From NCBI RefSeq assembly GCF_041197575.1, contig NZ_JBDKXB010000017.1, positions 9,066 to 73,065 of the forward strand: DNA of 64,000 bases, read 5' to 3'. Every line of letters starts with the position of its first letter. Positions within the stretch are counted from its first letter, which is position 1. The notes below the pieces were generated by a model. It worked only from the letters and a program-made list of their open reading frames with translations, was not told the origin of the DNA and ran no database searches. The translations under genes and the position numbers were made by a program. This document shows positions 52,772 to 64,000 of this stretch, piece by piece. This stretch comes from Thioalkalicoccus limnaeus. Lineage in GTDB: Bacteria > Pseudomonadota > Gammaproteobacteria > Chromatiales > Chromatiaceae.

Positions 52772-52871
52772 TCGTGCGCATGCGACGCCATCGGTCCTGG
52801 TCCCCGTCGTCGCGATGGCGGTCAAGGCCGCCGCGCAGGCCCATCGGGTGGCGGATGGCCATCGGTTCTGA
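52764..52871 (+). CDS. Short frame between cbiM and cbiQ, possible CbiL remnant
   Basis: A 35-codon frame overlaps the cbiM stop (ATGGCTGA) and the cbiQ start. It reads MADRAHATPSVLVPVVAMAV then KAAAQAHRVADGHRF. The hydrophobic stretch followed by AQAHRV resembles the signal peptide and mature N-terminus of CbiL/NikL proteins (AHKVNVF...), which often sit between cbiM and cbiQ. It is far too short to be functional. It could be coincidence in a GC-rich region. Confidence 0.35.
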   Translation: MADRAHATPSVLVPVVAMAVKAAAQAHRVADGHRF

Positions 52872-53646
52872 CTCGTCCGGCTCGCTCCTCGATACGGGGG
52901 CGCGCGCCATGGGTCCGCTCGTGGCACTCGATCCGCGCGTGCGGATCCTGGCCGCCCTGTTCTTTGCCGTGTCCGTCGTGACCTTGTCCGATACGCCGGC
53001 CTTGTTGGCGGCCGTCGGCGTGGCATTCCTCGTCGCGGCGCTCGCGGGACTGCGCTGGCGGACCGTCGCGCGCCGATTGCTGGTGGTGGATATGCTGATG
53101 CTGTTCATCCTGGCTTCCTTGCCCTTCTCGGTCCCAGGTACGCCGATTCTCGAGTGGCACGGCTTGGTCGCGAGCGCCGAAGGGTTCGAGCAGGCCATCC
53201 ACATCCTGCTGAAGGCCAATGCGATCCTGCTCGCGTCGCTCGGTCTCGTGGGGGCACTCGATGGCACGACGCTGGGTCGGTCCCTCGCGCGCCTGCGGAT
53301 GCCCCCGGCGCTCGTGCATCTCCTGCTCTTCACGGTGCGCTACCTCGACGTCATCGGCCGCGAATACGCGCGGCTGCGCACCGCGATGCGCGTGCGCGGC
53401 TTCCAGCCGGGGAATAACTGGCACACCTATCGTACACTGGGATATCTGGTCGGGATGCTGCTCGTGCGCAGCCTCGAGCGCTCCGAGCGGATCCTCGCGG
53501 CCATGCGCTGCCGTGGTTTTACCGGTCAGATCCTGTTGCTCGATACCCTGCGTTTTCGCCCGATCGATGCCCTGTTCGCCGGGCTCGTGATCCTGGTCTG
53601 CGCGGCGCTGCTGTCGTTCGACGCCTGGTTCGGCGGCTTTCACTGA
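52855..53646 (+). CDS. cbiQ: Cobalt ECF transporter transmembrane protein CbiQ
   Basis: The 263-residue protein is the CbiQ/EcfT-type scaffold with five or six helices and the two coupling Ala-Arg-Gly motifs: TAMRVRGFQPG and AAMRCRGFTGQ. These bind an ATPase (CbiO) in the cytoplasm. Yet cbiQ is followed 12 bp later by the convergent ppc gene and no cbiO is seen in the window. The ATPase may be encoded elsewhere or shared. Start ATG 52855 overlaps the short upstream frame by 17 bases. Confidence 0.93.
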   Translation: MAIGSDSSGSLLDTGARAMGPLVALDPRVRILAALFFAVSVVTLSDTPALLAAVGVAFLVAALAGLRWRTVARRLLVVDMLMLFILASLPFSVPGTPILEWHGLVASAEGFEQAIHILLKANAILLASLGLVGALDGTTLGRSLARLRMPPALVHLLLFTVRYLDVIGREYARLRTAMRVRGFQPGNNWHTYRTLGYLVGMLLVRSLERSERILAAMRCRGFTGQILLLDTLRFRPIDALFAGLVILVCAALLSFDAWFGGFH

Positions 53647-53658
53647 GCGGCCGAGCGA

Positions 53659-56412
53659 TCAGCCCGTGGCGCCTAGGCCGCCGGCGATCGCGTTGACGCT
53701 CAACAGCAGCGTCGGCAGGAGCGAGTCGGCCCCGGCGCTGCCGGCATCCCTGGCCGCGCGCCAGCGACGCAGTAAGCCGACCTGATGGTGGTGAAGGGGC
53801 ACCAGCGCTCGATGTCGGATCTCGAGGACGCGATGGAGGCACGGGCGCGCCGCGGCGAACGGGGTGTCGTAGAGACGCTCGAGTACCTCTCCGGTGCGCG
53901 AGTGTTCGTCGAGGATCTGTTGAAGCAGGCGCCCGCGTACCGCGTCGTCGGGCACGAGTTCGGCGTAAAGCCGCATGATGTCAGGCGATGCCTGGGCCCA
54001 CGCGGTGGCGGCGTTGCTCAGCATGTAGTGGACCGGTGCCCACCGCTCGCCGTCTGCGGTCTTGGCGTGTATCAGGGCGTCGCACGCCTCGGGTGCCTCC
54101 GTCGCCAGTGTTTCGAGCGCCGTGCCGAGACCGAACCAGCCCGGCAGCACGAAGCGCGCCTGGTTCCAGGCGAAGACCCAGGGGATGGCCCTGAGGTCTT
54201 GAAGCGTCCGCTGGCCCGTGCGCCGGGCGGGCCTGGAGCCGATGCGGCTCTGCTCGATCGCGTCGATCGGCGTCGCACATTCGAAGAAAGAGAGGAAACC
54301 CGGCTCCTCGACGAGGGCGCGGTAGGCGCGCAGACTCGATTCGGCGAGCCGGTCCATGATCTCGAGCAGCTCGGCCGGGTCATCGCCGCCATTTCGATCG
54401 CGCAACGTCCTGCCGAGCGTCCCCGCGAGCAGGAGCTCGAGGTGGTGCACGGCCGTGACGCGGTTGGCGTACTTCTGGGCAATGATCTCGCCCTGTTCGG
54501 TGACTCGCAGGTCGCCGCCCAGCGTGCCGGGAGGAAGCGCAGCGAGGAAGCGGTGGGTCGGTCCGGCACCACGGCCGATGGTGCCGCCGCGGCCGTGGAA
54601 GAAACGGACGCGCACACCATGACGCGCGCCGACATCGGCCAGTGCCTGCTGCGCCCGGTAGAGTCCCCAGAAGCTCGCGGCAAAGCCGCCGTCCTTGCCG
54701 CTGTCGCTGTAGCCGATCATGACCTGCTGCACCGGCTCGCCGCCGGCGGCCTGTCGTTCGAGCGAATGCCGGACGACAGGCTCCCGCAGGAAGGCGTCGA
54801 GGGTTTCGGGGGCGGTGCGCAGATCCTCGATCGTCTCGAACAGCGGTACCACCGCAAGCGGGCACCAGACCTCGGCGCCGTCGCGCCGAAGCAGTCCGGC
54901 GTCGCGGGCCAGCACGAATACGGCGAAGAGATCGGCGGCGCTTCGCGTCATGCTGACGATCAGCGCGCCGAGGCCGTCGGTGCCGTGCCGTTCGATCTCG
55001 GCAGCGAGGAGCCGGTAGCAGGCGAGCACCGCCGTGGCCTCGGGGCCCGCCTCATGGCGCGGATGGGCGAAAGGCCGGACGACGTTGAGCTCGCGCGCGA
55101 GCAGTTCGCGACGGCGCGGCTCGTCCCAGGCCGGGAAGTCTGCCGCGCCCGCGATGCCGGCGAGTACCAGCAGTTCCGCGAGCGCCCGATCGTGAAAGGC
55201 GCTGTTCTGGCGGACATCGAGACGCGCGAGGTGAAAGCCGAAGGTGCGCACCAGGTGCAGGACGGGATCGACGTCCGTCTGCGCGAGGCGTTCGGCACCG
55301 ATCGCCTCGAGACTGGCCCGCAACCGCAGCAGGTCGGCCTCGAGTTCGCCGGCGTGTCGGTAGGCGTTGTCCGGCGCCTCACCCTCGGCGAGCGGCAGTG
55401 CCGCGCGCAGCAGGTTGACGGCTTGGCGCCAAGGCTCGTCCGGGTTACGCGCCAGCGCCGCTGCACCGGATCGGCCCAGCGCTGCGGCGCGGGTCTCGAT
55501 CCAGCGGGCCAAGTCCGGTGGCGCTGTCTGCCGATAGGCGGACAGGCTGGCACCGGCGGCGAGCTGGGTAAGCTCTTCGTCGAGCAACTCGAGGGCCGCG
55601 CGACGAAAGGTCGCAAGCGTCACCGCCGTGACCTCGTCGGTGACGAACGGGTGTCCGTCGCGGTCCCCGCCGACCCAGTCGCCGAATAGCAGCCGCGGCC
55701 GAGCGAGCGGGTCGGCGAGCAGCGCCGGGTCGAAACCCGCCCGACGCCAGGCCGCCTGCAAGCGTTCTTCGAGCCAGGACAACGCGGTCGGGAACACCCG
55801 GCGGAGGTAGTGGAGCACATTGCGGAGCTCGTCGGCGACTGCGGGTTTTTCGAGGTACACCTCGCCCGTGCGCCAGAGCCGCTCGATCCCCGCCGTCACC
55901 TTCGCCTCGAGCGCGGCGCGCTCGGAAGGCGTCCACATCGTGTTTTCCAGCTCGACCAGCAGTCGGTAGAGTGCCCGATGGTGATGGAGCACGGTCTCCC
56001 GCTTGGCCTCGGTCGGGTGGGCGGTGAGGACGGGTTCGACGCGGAGGTCCCTCAGCGCCGCGGCGACTGCCGGGCCATCGAAGCCGTCCTCCTCGAGGCG
56101 CGCGAGATGCTGGTCCCAGGAGCCCGGTTCCTGGACGAGCTCATCGGCTGCTTCGCGGGCCCGTCGGCCCTGAGCGATCGCATTCTCCTCGGCCTGATGC
56201 AGAAGCTGGAAGGCGATGGAGAAGGCCTGCAGGCAACACTCGGCCTTCTCCTCTGGCCACGCGGCCGCGATCGCACCGTCCCCCCAGAGCTCGCGCCAGG
56301 GCAGCGCCCGCGCGACCTCCCGTTCGCCCAGGTCTTCGAGCACGGTGGCGAACGAGCGCATCAGCAGCGCCAAGGTGGTATCGATCTTCGGGACGTCGAG
56401 GCGACTGGCCAT
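53659..56412 (-). CDS. ppc: Phosphoenolpyruvate carboxylase
   Basis: PEP carboxylase adds bicarbonate to PEP to make oxaloacetate, feeding the TCA cycle. At 917 residues the length is normal. The catalytic histidine is His132 in VLTAHPTEAKRETVL, the glycine-rich loop FFHGRGGTIGRGAGPTH is intact, and the C-terminus (LLLSVNAIAGGLGATG) is close to the family's terminal ..GIAAGLRNTG, with the last residues ATG instead of NTG. The start MASRLDVPKID at 56412 is supported by a GGGAGG-like ribosome-binding site. mdh lies downstream of its start side, so oxaloacetate handling genes cluster here. Confidence 0.97.
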   Translation of the reverse strand: MASRLDVPKIDTTLALLMRSFATVLEDLGEREVARALPWRELWGDGAIAAAWPEEKAECCLQAFSIAFQLLHQAEENAIAQGRRAREAADELVQEPGSWDQHLARLEEDGFDGPAVAAALRDLRVEPVLTAHPTEAKRETVLHHHRALYRLLVELENTMWTPSERAALEAKVTAGIERLWRTGEVYLEKPAVADELRNVLHYLRRVFPTALSWLEERLQAAWRRAGFDPALLADPLARPRLLFGDWVGGDRDGHPFVTDEVTAVTLATFRRAALELLDEELTQLAAGASLSAYRQTAPPDLARWIETRAAALGRSGAAALARNPDEPWRQAVNLLRAALPLAEGEAPDNAYRHAGELEADLLRLRASLEAIGAERLAQTDVDPVLHLVRTFGFHLARLDVRQNSAFHDRALAELLVLAGIAGAADFPAWDEPRRRELLARELNVVRPFAHPRHEAGPEATAVLACYRLLAAEIERHGTDGLGALIVSMTRSAADLFAVFVLARDAGLLRRDGAEVWCPLAVVPLFETIEDLRTAPETLDAFLREPVVRHSLERQAAGGEPVQQVMIGYSDSGKDGGFAASFWGLYRAQQALADVGARHGVRVRFFHGRGGTIGRGAGPTHRFLAALPPGTLGGDLRVTEQGEIIAQKYANRVTAVHHLELLLAGTLGRTLRDRNGGDDPAELLEIMDRLAESSLRAYRALVEEPGFLSFFECATPIDAIEQSRIGSRPARRTGQRTLQDLRAIPWVFAWNQARFVLPGWFGLGTALETLATEAPEACDALIHAKTADGERWAPVHYMLSNAATAWAQASPDIMRLYAELVPDDAVRGRLLQQILDEHSRTGEVLERLYDTPFAAARPCLHRVLEIRHRALVPLHHHQVGLLRRWRAARDAGSAGADSLLPTLLLSVNAIAGGLGATG

Positions 56413-56555
56413 GGTTTTTCCTCCCGGCTAGTGACGACGATCGTTACGCCGGTGGGGCCGTGACGCGGCTCATTGGTTCCCTCTATGCCTCAGAACCCTC
56501 GGTCGGTGGCGAAGGCTGCGTCGCCGTCGCCACCTTGTTTGTCGGCCGGGGGTTA

Positions 56556-57533
56556 TCAGATCAGGTCGCGAACCCCGTCGCGCTCCTCGAGCAGCTCGGC
56601 CTCGGTGGCCTTCATGCGCGTGCGGCTGAACTCGCTGATTTCGAGCCCCTGCACGATCTCCCAGCGGCCTTGTTTGCAGCGCACCGGGAAGGAATAGACG
56701 ATGCCTTCGGTGATGCCGTAGCTGCCGTCGGAGGGCACGGCCATGCTGACCCAGTCGTCGGCCGGGCTGCCGAGTGCCCAGTCGCGGACGTGGTCGATCG
56801 CCGCCGAGGCTGCGGAAGCGGCGGACGATACCCCGCGCGCCTTGATGATGGCGGCGCCACGCTGCTGGACGGTCGGGATGAAGTCATCGCGGACCCAGGT
56901 CTCGTCCACCAGCGAGGGCGCGGGCTTGCCGTCCACCGTGCAGTGACTGATGTCCGGGTATTGCGTGGCGGAGTGATTGCCCCACAGGGTCATCTGGCGG
57001 ATCGCGTTGACGCTCTTGCCGGTCTTCGCCGCCAGCTGGGCGAGGGCGCGGTTGTGGTCAAGCCGGGTCATGGCGGTGAAGCGGGCGGGGTCGAGGTCGG
57101 GCGCGTTCCGATAGGCGATCAGCGCATTGGTGTTGGCTGGATTGCCGACCACCAGCACGCGCACCTGGCGGTCAGCGTTATCGTTCAACGCCTTGCCCTG
57201 AGCCGAGAAGATTTTGGCGTTCTCCAGCAGCAGGTCCTTGCGCTCCATGCCGGCGCCGCGCGGCTTCGCGCCGACCAGCAGTGCGTAGTGGGCGTCGGCG
57301 AAGGCCTCTTCCGCCTTGTCGGTCGCCACCACGCCCGCGAGGGTCGGGAAGGCGCAGTCGAGCAGCTCCATTTCGACGCCCTTGAGGGCGCCCAGGGCCG
57401 GCGGGATCTCGAGGAGTTGCAGGATGACGGGCGTATTGGGGCCCAGCATCTGACCGGAGGCGATACGGAAAGCCAGTTGGTAGCCGATCTGGCCGGCGGC
57501 GCCAGTGATGGCGACTCTTGTGGGTTGGGTCAT
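56556..57533 (-). CDS. mdh: NAD-dependent malate dehydrogenase
   Basis: The 325-residue enzyme converts malate and oxaloacetate with NAD(H). The N-terminal dinucleotide fold GAAGQIGYQLAFRIAS, the NPANTNALIA segment, the catalytic histidine in MTLWGNHSATQYPD and ITEGIVYSFPV identify the class of MDH similar to cytosolic/Thermus enzymes. ATG 57533 (MTQPTRVAI) is the start; an upstream frame to 57587 lacks support. It is transcribed toward ppc with 143 bp between. Confidence 0.96.
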   Translation of the reverse strand: MTQPTRVAITGAAGQIGYQLAFRIASGQMLGPNTPVILQLLEIPPALGALKGVEMELLDCAFPTLAGVVATDKAEEAFADAHYALLVGAKPRGAGMERKDLLLENAKIFSAQGKALNDNADRQVRVLVVGNPANTNALIAYRNAPDLDPARFTAMTRLDHNRALAQLAAKTGKSVNAIRQMTLWGNHSATQYPDISHCTVDGKPAPSLVDETWVRDDFIPTVQQRGAAIIKARGVSSAASAASAAIDHVRDWALGSPADDWVSMAVPSDGSYGITEGIVYSFPVRCKQGRWEIVQGLEISEFSRTRMKATEAELLEERDGVRDLI

Positions 57534-57684
57534 GGGCGACTCGCTGTTCTGGGTTCGTTTCTGTCGAGATGGCCGCCGCGCTGGCACCGGTAGCCCTGCT
57601 CGCGGCGGAACCTCCCATTGTAGCAGCGCCGCCGCGCGCAGGTCCCCAGGGCCTGCAAGGCGGTGCGCAGGCCCGGTCGCGGCG

Positions 57685-58464
57685 TCATTCGAAGCCAGGC
57701 ATGATCGGTGTCGCTGAGGCCGGGGGTAGCGGATCCGGCGCGCGGTCGCGGACGAAACCCGGGAAATCGGGGTTGGTCCAGCCTGCGTCGGCGACTCGTT
57801 CAGGGGGCGGGCGTAACCTCGAGGTGTAGTCGACGACCGCGGCCTGCTCCTGGGGCGTGAAGCCTTGGATCTTCTTGACCATCTTGGGATCGGAGTTCTT
57901 GCGACGGCCCTCGCGGATCAAATCGAATTGCCGCATCAGATAATGGTAATGCTGCCCGGCCAGGGCCGGGATGTGATCTTCCTTGTCACCTTGGCCGCGG
58001 TCACCGTGGCAGTCCGCGCAGTCCTGCGCATAGAGCCTCTTGCCAAGCTCGAGGTCTTCGCCCGGCCCGACGCCATTGTTCGGTGTCATCGGCAACTGCG
58101 CCACATAGGCCGCCACGTCCGCGATCCGCTGCGGTCCACCGAGGATCTCCGGTATCGCGAAGGGGTACATCAGCGGATTCTCGCGGTTGCGCGCGCGAAT
58201 ATCGGCGAGCTGCTTGATGATCACGGTGCTGTGTTGGCCGGCGATTTGCGGGTAGCTGCCGTTCGGCGTTCCCCACCCCTCGGGGCGGTGACACACCGAG
58301 CAGACCATGTAGACCTCCCGCCCGTTCTCGACGTTCGGCGTCAGGGATAGCACCTCCTCGTACTCGGCCTGGGCGATTTCGGCAGGCGTTTGGGCCGCGG
58401 AAATACCCGATAACGGCATCAGGAGCGTGATCGCCACGGACCACGCGAGCCTCGTCTCTTTCAT
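57685..58464 (-). CDS. Diheme cytochrome c (cytochrome c4-like)
   Basis: The 259-residue precursor has a signal peptide (AWSVAITLLMPLSGISAAQT) and two c-type heme sites: CSVCH (Cys55-His59) and CADCH (Cys149-His153). The two halves are each a class I cytochrome c fold with conserved GSYPQIAGQH and HIPALAGQHYHYLM segments, as in cytochrome c4. It is periplasmic and would pass electrons, for example to a terminal oxidase or from sulfur oxidation. The C-terminal tail after the second heme domain is Pro-rich. Confidence 0.92.
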   Translation of the reverse strand: MKETRLAWSVAITLLMPLSGISAAQTPAEIAQAEYEEVLSLTPNVENGREVYMVCSVCHRPEGWGTPNGSYPQIAGQHSTVIIKQLADIRARNRENPLMYPFAIPEILGGPQRIADVAAYVAQLPMTPNNGVGPGEDLELGKRLYAQDCADCHGDRGQGDKEDHIPALAGQHYHYLMRQFDLIREGRRKNSDPKMVKKIQGFTPQEQAAVVDYTSRLRPPPERVADAGWTNPDFPGFVRDRAPDPLPPASATPIMPGFE

Positions 58465-58687
58465 CGTTGTCCTCCATCAGCCTGGCGATCGGTCACAGTC
58501 GTCGCCCCGGCGCCATACTCTCGTTCGCCCCTTGAGGTTATGCGCAGCCACGGGGCGATGCAACCATGCGCCGCGCTCGGCAAACCAAAAAGGCCCGACG
58601 GTGATCGAGCCGGCCGCCTGTCTGGTGCGACCGATGTCGGCGCAAGGCCGTTCGCGCGGCCGGCTCTTCGCGAACACATTACGTTAA

Positions 58688-58703
58688 TAGACAATATATG
58701 GTT
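58688..58703 (+). promoter_or_regulatory. NrdR box 1 upstream of nrdA
   Basis: TAGACAATATATGGTT fits the NrdR consensus ACACWATATATWGTGT at its central core. Its centre lies 32 bp from that of box 2, three helical turns, as usual for NrdR pairs. Confidence 0.75.
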
Positions 58704-58719
58704 GTTGCTAGCTTTCTAG

Positions 58720-58735
58720 ATACTATATATTGTGT
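58720..58735 (+). promoter_or_regulatory. NrdR box 2 upstream of nrdA
   Basis: ATACTATATATTGTGT is a close match to the NrdR consensus. NrdR with bound dATP represses ribonucleotide reductase genes. The box is 80 bp upstream of the nrdA start. Confidence 0.85.
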
Positions 58736-58815
58736 CTCTGCGCTGGCGGTCTCCGTCTGCGCCGCGCGCTACGCCTCGCCCCCGAACCAACCCGAAACAA
58801 CACAAGAGGAACGCC

Positions 58816-61743
<2,928 letters not shown>

Positions 61744-61981
61744 GCAAGCGCGAAGACCAGTGCGCGCGGGCAGCTCGGGCGTCGCCTTGGCGGCACCGGG
61801 CTGGCTTGGCAAGAGTACGCAGAAGGGCGGTCGCGAACGATGGGGAGGTCTCGATCGATTGGCGCAACGCCATTTTCTGGATGCTGGGAAGGTATGACCA
61901 GAGCCGGGCTTGTGTATTGTGCAGCTGCGCATTCGCGCATTGGCCGAACAGCGCTTGTTTCCGTCTATCTCGGTCGGTGGA
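61744..61981. other. Non-coding region after nrdA
   Basis: About 240 bp without a gene; nrdB, expected in this position in many bacteria, is absent. Confidence 0.5.
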
Positions 61982-62150
61982 GCTTATTGCTCATACCATT
62001 ACCCATATCTCCGCGGCCCCGGGGTCACCGGGCGTCGCAAGTACCTGATCAACGCAGATACGGTACCATGCGCGTCCCAGAAGCACCTCCTCGTAACGCT
62101 CTGATTTGGCGAAACCGACCGACTTATGGGTAAGGCTATGGCTTATTGCT
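61982..62150. mobile_element. MITE-like element, copy 2 (149 bp) with 10-bp target duplication
   Basis: The element itself spans 61992-62140. It is flanked by the perfect direct repeat GCTTATTGCT at 61982-61991 and 62141-62150. The ends are imperfect inverted repeats: CATACCATTACCCATAT on the left and CATAGCCTTACCCATAA on the right read on the opposite strand (17 of 22 positions match). Internal blocks match copy 1 at 29677-29824, notably CCGGGCGTCGCAAGT..CTGATC near 62028-62050 and the last 40 bases. It contains no open reading frame. The 10-bp duplication and CAT ends are in the range seen with IS4-type elements. Confidence 0.75.
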
Positions 62151-62446
62151 AGTTCGATCCCCGTGGTTCGTGATGCGGGGAAGAGCTCCCGATTCGGCAC
62201 GCGGACAATGTCTGATCACCCGGTTGGATCGACCCGTGGTGTGGCGTATTGTGTCGCCGCAGGGCATGTGCTAGGTTCCACTGCTAACACGGCCTATCGC
62301 AGGGTGCTTGACGTGGCTGGGTGAGCCCCATGCCTGGGGCCCGACATGGAAACACGCAGAATCTGTCTATCTCAATCGGACCAGATTCTGTCGACTCAAC
62401 CGTCGGCTATCATTAAAAGGGGTTAGCAATCAGGAGCAGTTAACCG
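62151..62446. other. Non-coding region before the AAA ATPase gene
   Basis: About 300 bp, becoming AT-richer toward 62446; it should hold the promoter of the ATPase gene. No gene seen. Confidence 0.4.
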
Positions 62447-63688
62447 GTGAGCGATCCATTTGGTTTAGAACGCGAAGATCTTATTCGAAGATCACGTGTC
62501 CGAGATATTTTTACCCCGCACAAACCTATTCATTCACTTGATCTCTTTTTCGGGCGCACTCTCGAGGTTCGGTCACTTATCGAACACCTAAACACGCCAG
62601 GACAGCACGCTTTACTTTTTGGCGATCGAGGTGTCGGGAAGAGTTCCTTAGCGAACATCGCTTCGGATCTTCTTCTCAAGAGGCTCGCATCCGGCAAGTT
62701 TTTCAAAAAGCGTTGCGACAGTACTGATAGCTTCAGGTCCGTGTTTGCGGAACCACTTGCTCATGTTGGAGTAAACTTGCAAGTCGTTGGGTCGGAAAGC
62801 CGGAAAGCCGAAGGAGGTAAGGCCGATATAGGGATTCCGGGACTTGGAGGAGGAGTCCATACGACTTCAGAAACGACTTTGAAAGAGCGTGGGCTGTCGT
62901 CTGAGCTAGATTCTCCTGGTTGGGTTGCTGCGAAACTTTCTGGATTGGACGGTCTGCTTCTAGTTGATGAACTTGACGCCCTTCGTGATCCCTCGGATCG
63001 TCACAAGATAGCGGAGCTCATAAAGCAACTCAGTGACGAAGGTTCCCTATTTAAGATTCTGCTGGTGGGAATCGCGGAGACAGGTGTCGATCTCACAGAT
63101 GGACACCAATCGGTTGAGCGGTGTCTCCGCGAGACCCGGCTTGGCCGGATGTCTGATATTGAATTGAAGCAAATCGTAGATAAAGGGGAAAAAGCCTTAA
63201 ACTTAAAATTCACGGCGCAGGCAAAAACGCGAATTGTGACAGTTTCTTCTGGTTATCCACACTTCACGCATTTGCTCGCCCTGAAAGCTGCCGAGGACGC
63301 TATAGCAGAGGGACGCACTGAAATTGGCGTAGCCGGTATCGAAGCAGCGACGCGGCGTGCTGTAGATGATTCCGAAGGTCGACTGAAGAGGCAATATGAT
63401 GAGGCGTGCCGATCTTACGGCACCGATGAATATCGGCGCATTGTATGTGCGGCAGCGCTTCTTGGGTCAGAAGAATTCAACGCGGCAGCGTTGCGGGAAA
63501 AGTATCTGAAACTATGGGGCCGGAAAATAGACCAAAACAGTCTTAACAATTATTTTAATCGGTTAGTATCTGATTCTGGGGGAACCATACTGAGACGACT
63601 TGCAAAGGGTGTCTATCGATTCAATGATCCTCGGATGCCAAGTTATGTCCGTATTGCAAACATGCACAGCATTAATATGGAGCAGTAG
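62447..63688 (+). CDS. AAA/STAND-type ATPase of unknown function
   Basis: The 413-residue protein starts with GTG at 62447 (CAGGAG ribosome-binding site ten bases upstream). Residues about 30-60 resemble an Orc/STAND entry (FFGRTLEVRSLIEHLNTPGQ), Walker A is GDRGVGKSSLANIA and Walker B is LLLVDELDALRD. The C-terminal third is a helical, winged-helix-like region (SLNNYFNRLVSDSGGTILRR, LAKGVYRFNDPRMP). Base composition is clearly lower in GC than the core genes, which suggests recent acquisition. Such ATPases occur in mobile or defence islands, but no effector is visible and the function is unknown. Confidence 0.85.
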   Translation: MSDPFGLEREDLIRRSRVRDIFTPHKPIHSLDLFFGRTLEVRSLIEHLNTPGQHALLFGDRGVGKSSLANIASDLLLKRLASGKFFKKRCDSTDSFRSVFAEPLAHVGVNLQVVGSESRKAEGGKADIGIPGLGGGVHTTSETTLKERGLSSELDSPGWVAAKLSGLDGLLLVDELDALRDPSDRHKIAELIKQLSDEGSLFKILLVGIAETGVDLTDGHQSVERCLRETRLGRMSDIELKQIVDKGEKALNLKFTAQAKTRIVTVSSGYPHFTHLLALKAAEDAIAEGRTEIGVAGIEAATRRAVDDSEGRLKRQYDEACRSYGTDEYRRIVCAAALLGSEEFNAAALREKYLKLWGRKIDQNSLNNYFNRLVSDSGGTILRRLAKGVYRFNDPRMPSYVRIANMHSINMEQ

Positions 63689-63815
63689 CTTTTATCTCTG
63701 CGATTACGGCAAAAGCGAAAATAGGGACAAGCGAGAACAGGGCGAAAACGGAGTCTGACCGGGATGGCACGAAAAGAAAATTATGGTCGGAAAGAATAGT
63801 GGTGCATTTGATTAA

Positions 63816-64000
63816 AAGAGTATTGAAGGTTTAGGAAAAGACAAACCCGTGGTTTACAATATCGAAGACCAGAACAGTAGTACGCTCTACACAGGTGTAG
63901 CGAAAAGAGGGGCGAGTCGAGGAACGCCTAAAAGAGCATTTGCCAGGACGTCCAGATCCAAGTCGGGGTGGGGCAAAGGTGACAATGGAGCAGAAACCTA
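63816..64000 (+). pseudogene. GIY-YIG nuclease domain, frameshifted and cut by the right edge
   Basis: The frame at 63840 onward reads KPVVYNIEDQNSSTLYTGVA then KRG. This matches the start of a small GIY-YIG family protein (VYNIKDKNG..LYTGIAKRGRV). After the run of four Gs at 63909-63912 the homology continues in the +1 frame as RVEERLKEHLPGRPDPSRGG and AKVTMEQKP to the edge. One extra G explains the shift, so this is a pseudogene, a sequence error or a frameshifted gene. A GTG at 63849 is the first good start codon; a TAA lies at 63813-63815. Confidence 0.6.

Larger units (their letters stand above)
58465..58815. other. Divergent intergenic region between cytochrome c and nrdA
   Basis: About 350 bp separate divergent genes. 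The part near nrdA holds two NrdR boxes (listed separately); the rest shows no gene. Confidence 0.5.

Overview
The window is GC-rich bacterial chromosome. Gene content suggests a gammaproteobacterium, most likely a purple sulfur bacterium of the Chromatiales/Chromatiaceae. This is an inference from the mix of a hydrogenase-4-type membrane module, class II fumarase, PEP carboxylase, malate dehydrogenase, diheme cytochrome c, cobalamin synthesis and uptake genes, a long NrdA with NrdR boxes, and several TonB systems. No rRNA or tRNA gene and no CRISPR array was recognised.

Layout. 1-4825 (minus): hyfB-hyfC-hyfE-hyfF, running off the left edge, with a small XRE regulator upstream. 5409-6788: fumC. 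6947-16958 (minus): a complete Wsp-like chemosensory operon (MCP, CheB, CheR-TPR, CheA-REC, stand-alone REC, Hpt-REC-REC-GGDEF, CheW, CheW-like) whose predicted output is cyclic di-GMP. 17379-25273 (plus): cobS, a TonB-dependent receptor, a membrane-anchored CobN-like chelatase, an ExbB-like protein and a DUF2149 protein. The last three look like a periplasmic chelatase coupled to a small proton-channel motor, and this is the most interesting part of the window.

25274-34690 is an accessory region. It holds a truncated IS110 transposase with a structured upstream region, IS66 and LexA remnants, a DUF4236 gene paired with a K+ channel gene, a MITE-like element, two copies of one internally deleted RAYT transposase gene, a PIN/AbrB toxin-antitoxin pair, an HVO_A0114-like regulator, an ABM-like protein behind a perfect palindrome, and a decayed TonB receptor behind a Fur/Zur-like palindrome. 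34870-37457 is an intact ExbB-ExbD-ExbD-TonB operon, followed by an hsdM scrap and a DUF3541 gene.

39164-41202: DUF485 protein plus ActP-type symporter. 41548-45431 (minus): Mn/Zn-type ABC importer. 45477-45618: five consecutive hairpins. 46005-51071 (minus): YbhGFSR-type ABC-2 exporter. 51197-51997 (minus): triple-BON lipid/periplasmic-type protein. 52139-53646 (plus): cobalt transporter genes cbiM and cbiQ with a possible cbiL scrap between them and no cbiO. 53659-58464 (minus): ppc, mdh and a diheme cytochrome c. 58816-61743 (plus): nrdA behind two NrdR boxes, without nrdB next to it.

The right end (61744-64000) is AT-richer and looks acquired. It carries the second MITE copy, which has a perfect 10-bp target duplication, then an AAA ATPase and a frameshifted GIY-YIG nuclease reading frame at the edge. 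Cobalt/cobalamin and metal acquisition recur through the window (cobS, the CobN module, cbiMQ, the metal ABC importer, two TonB systems).
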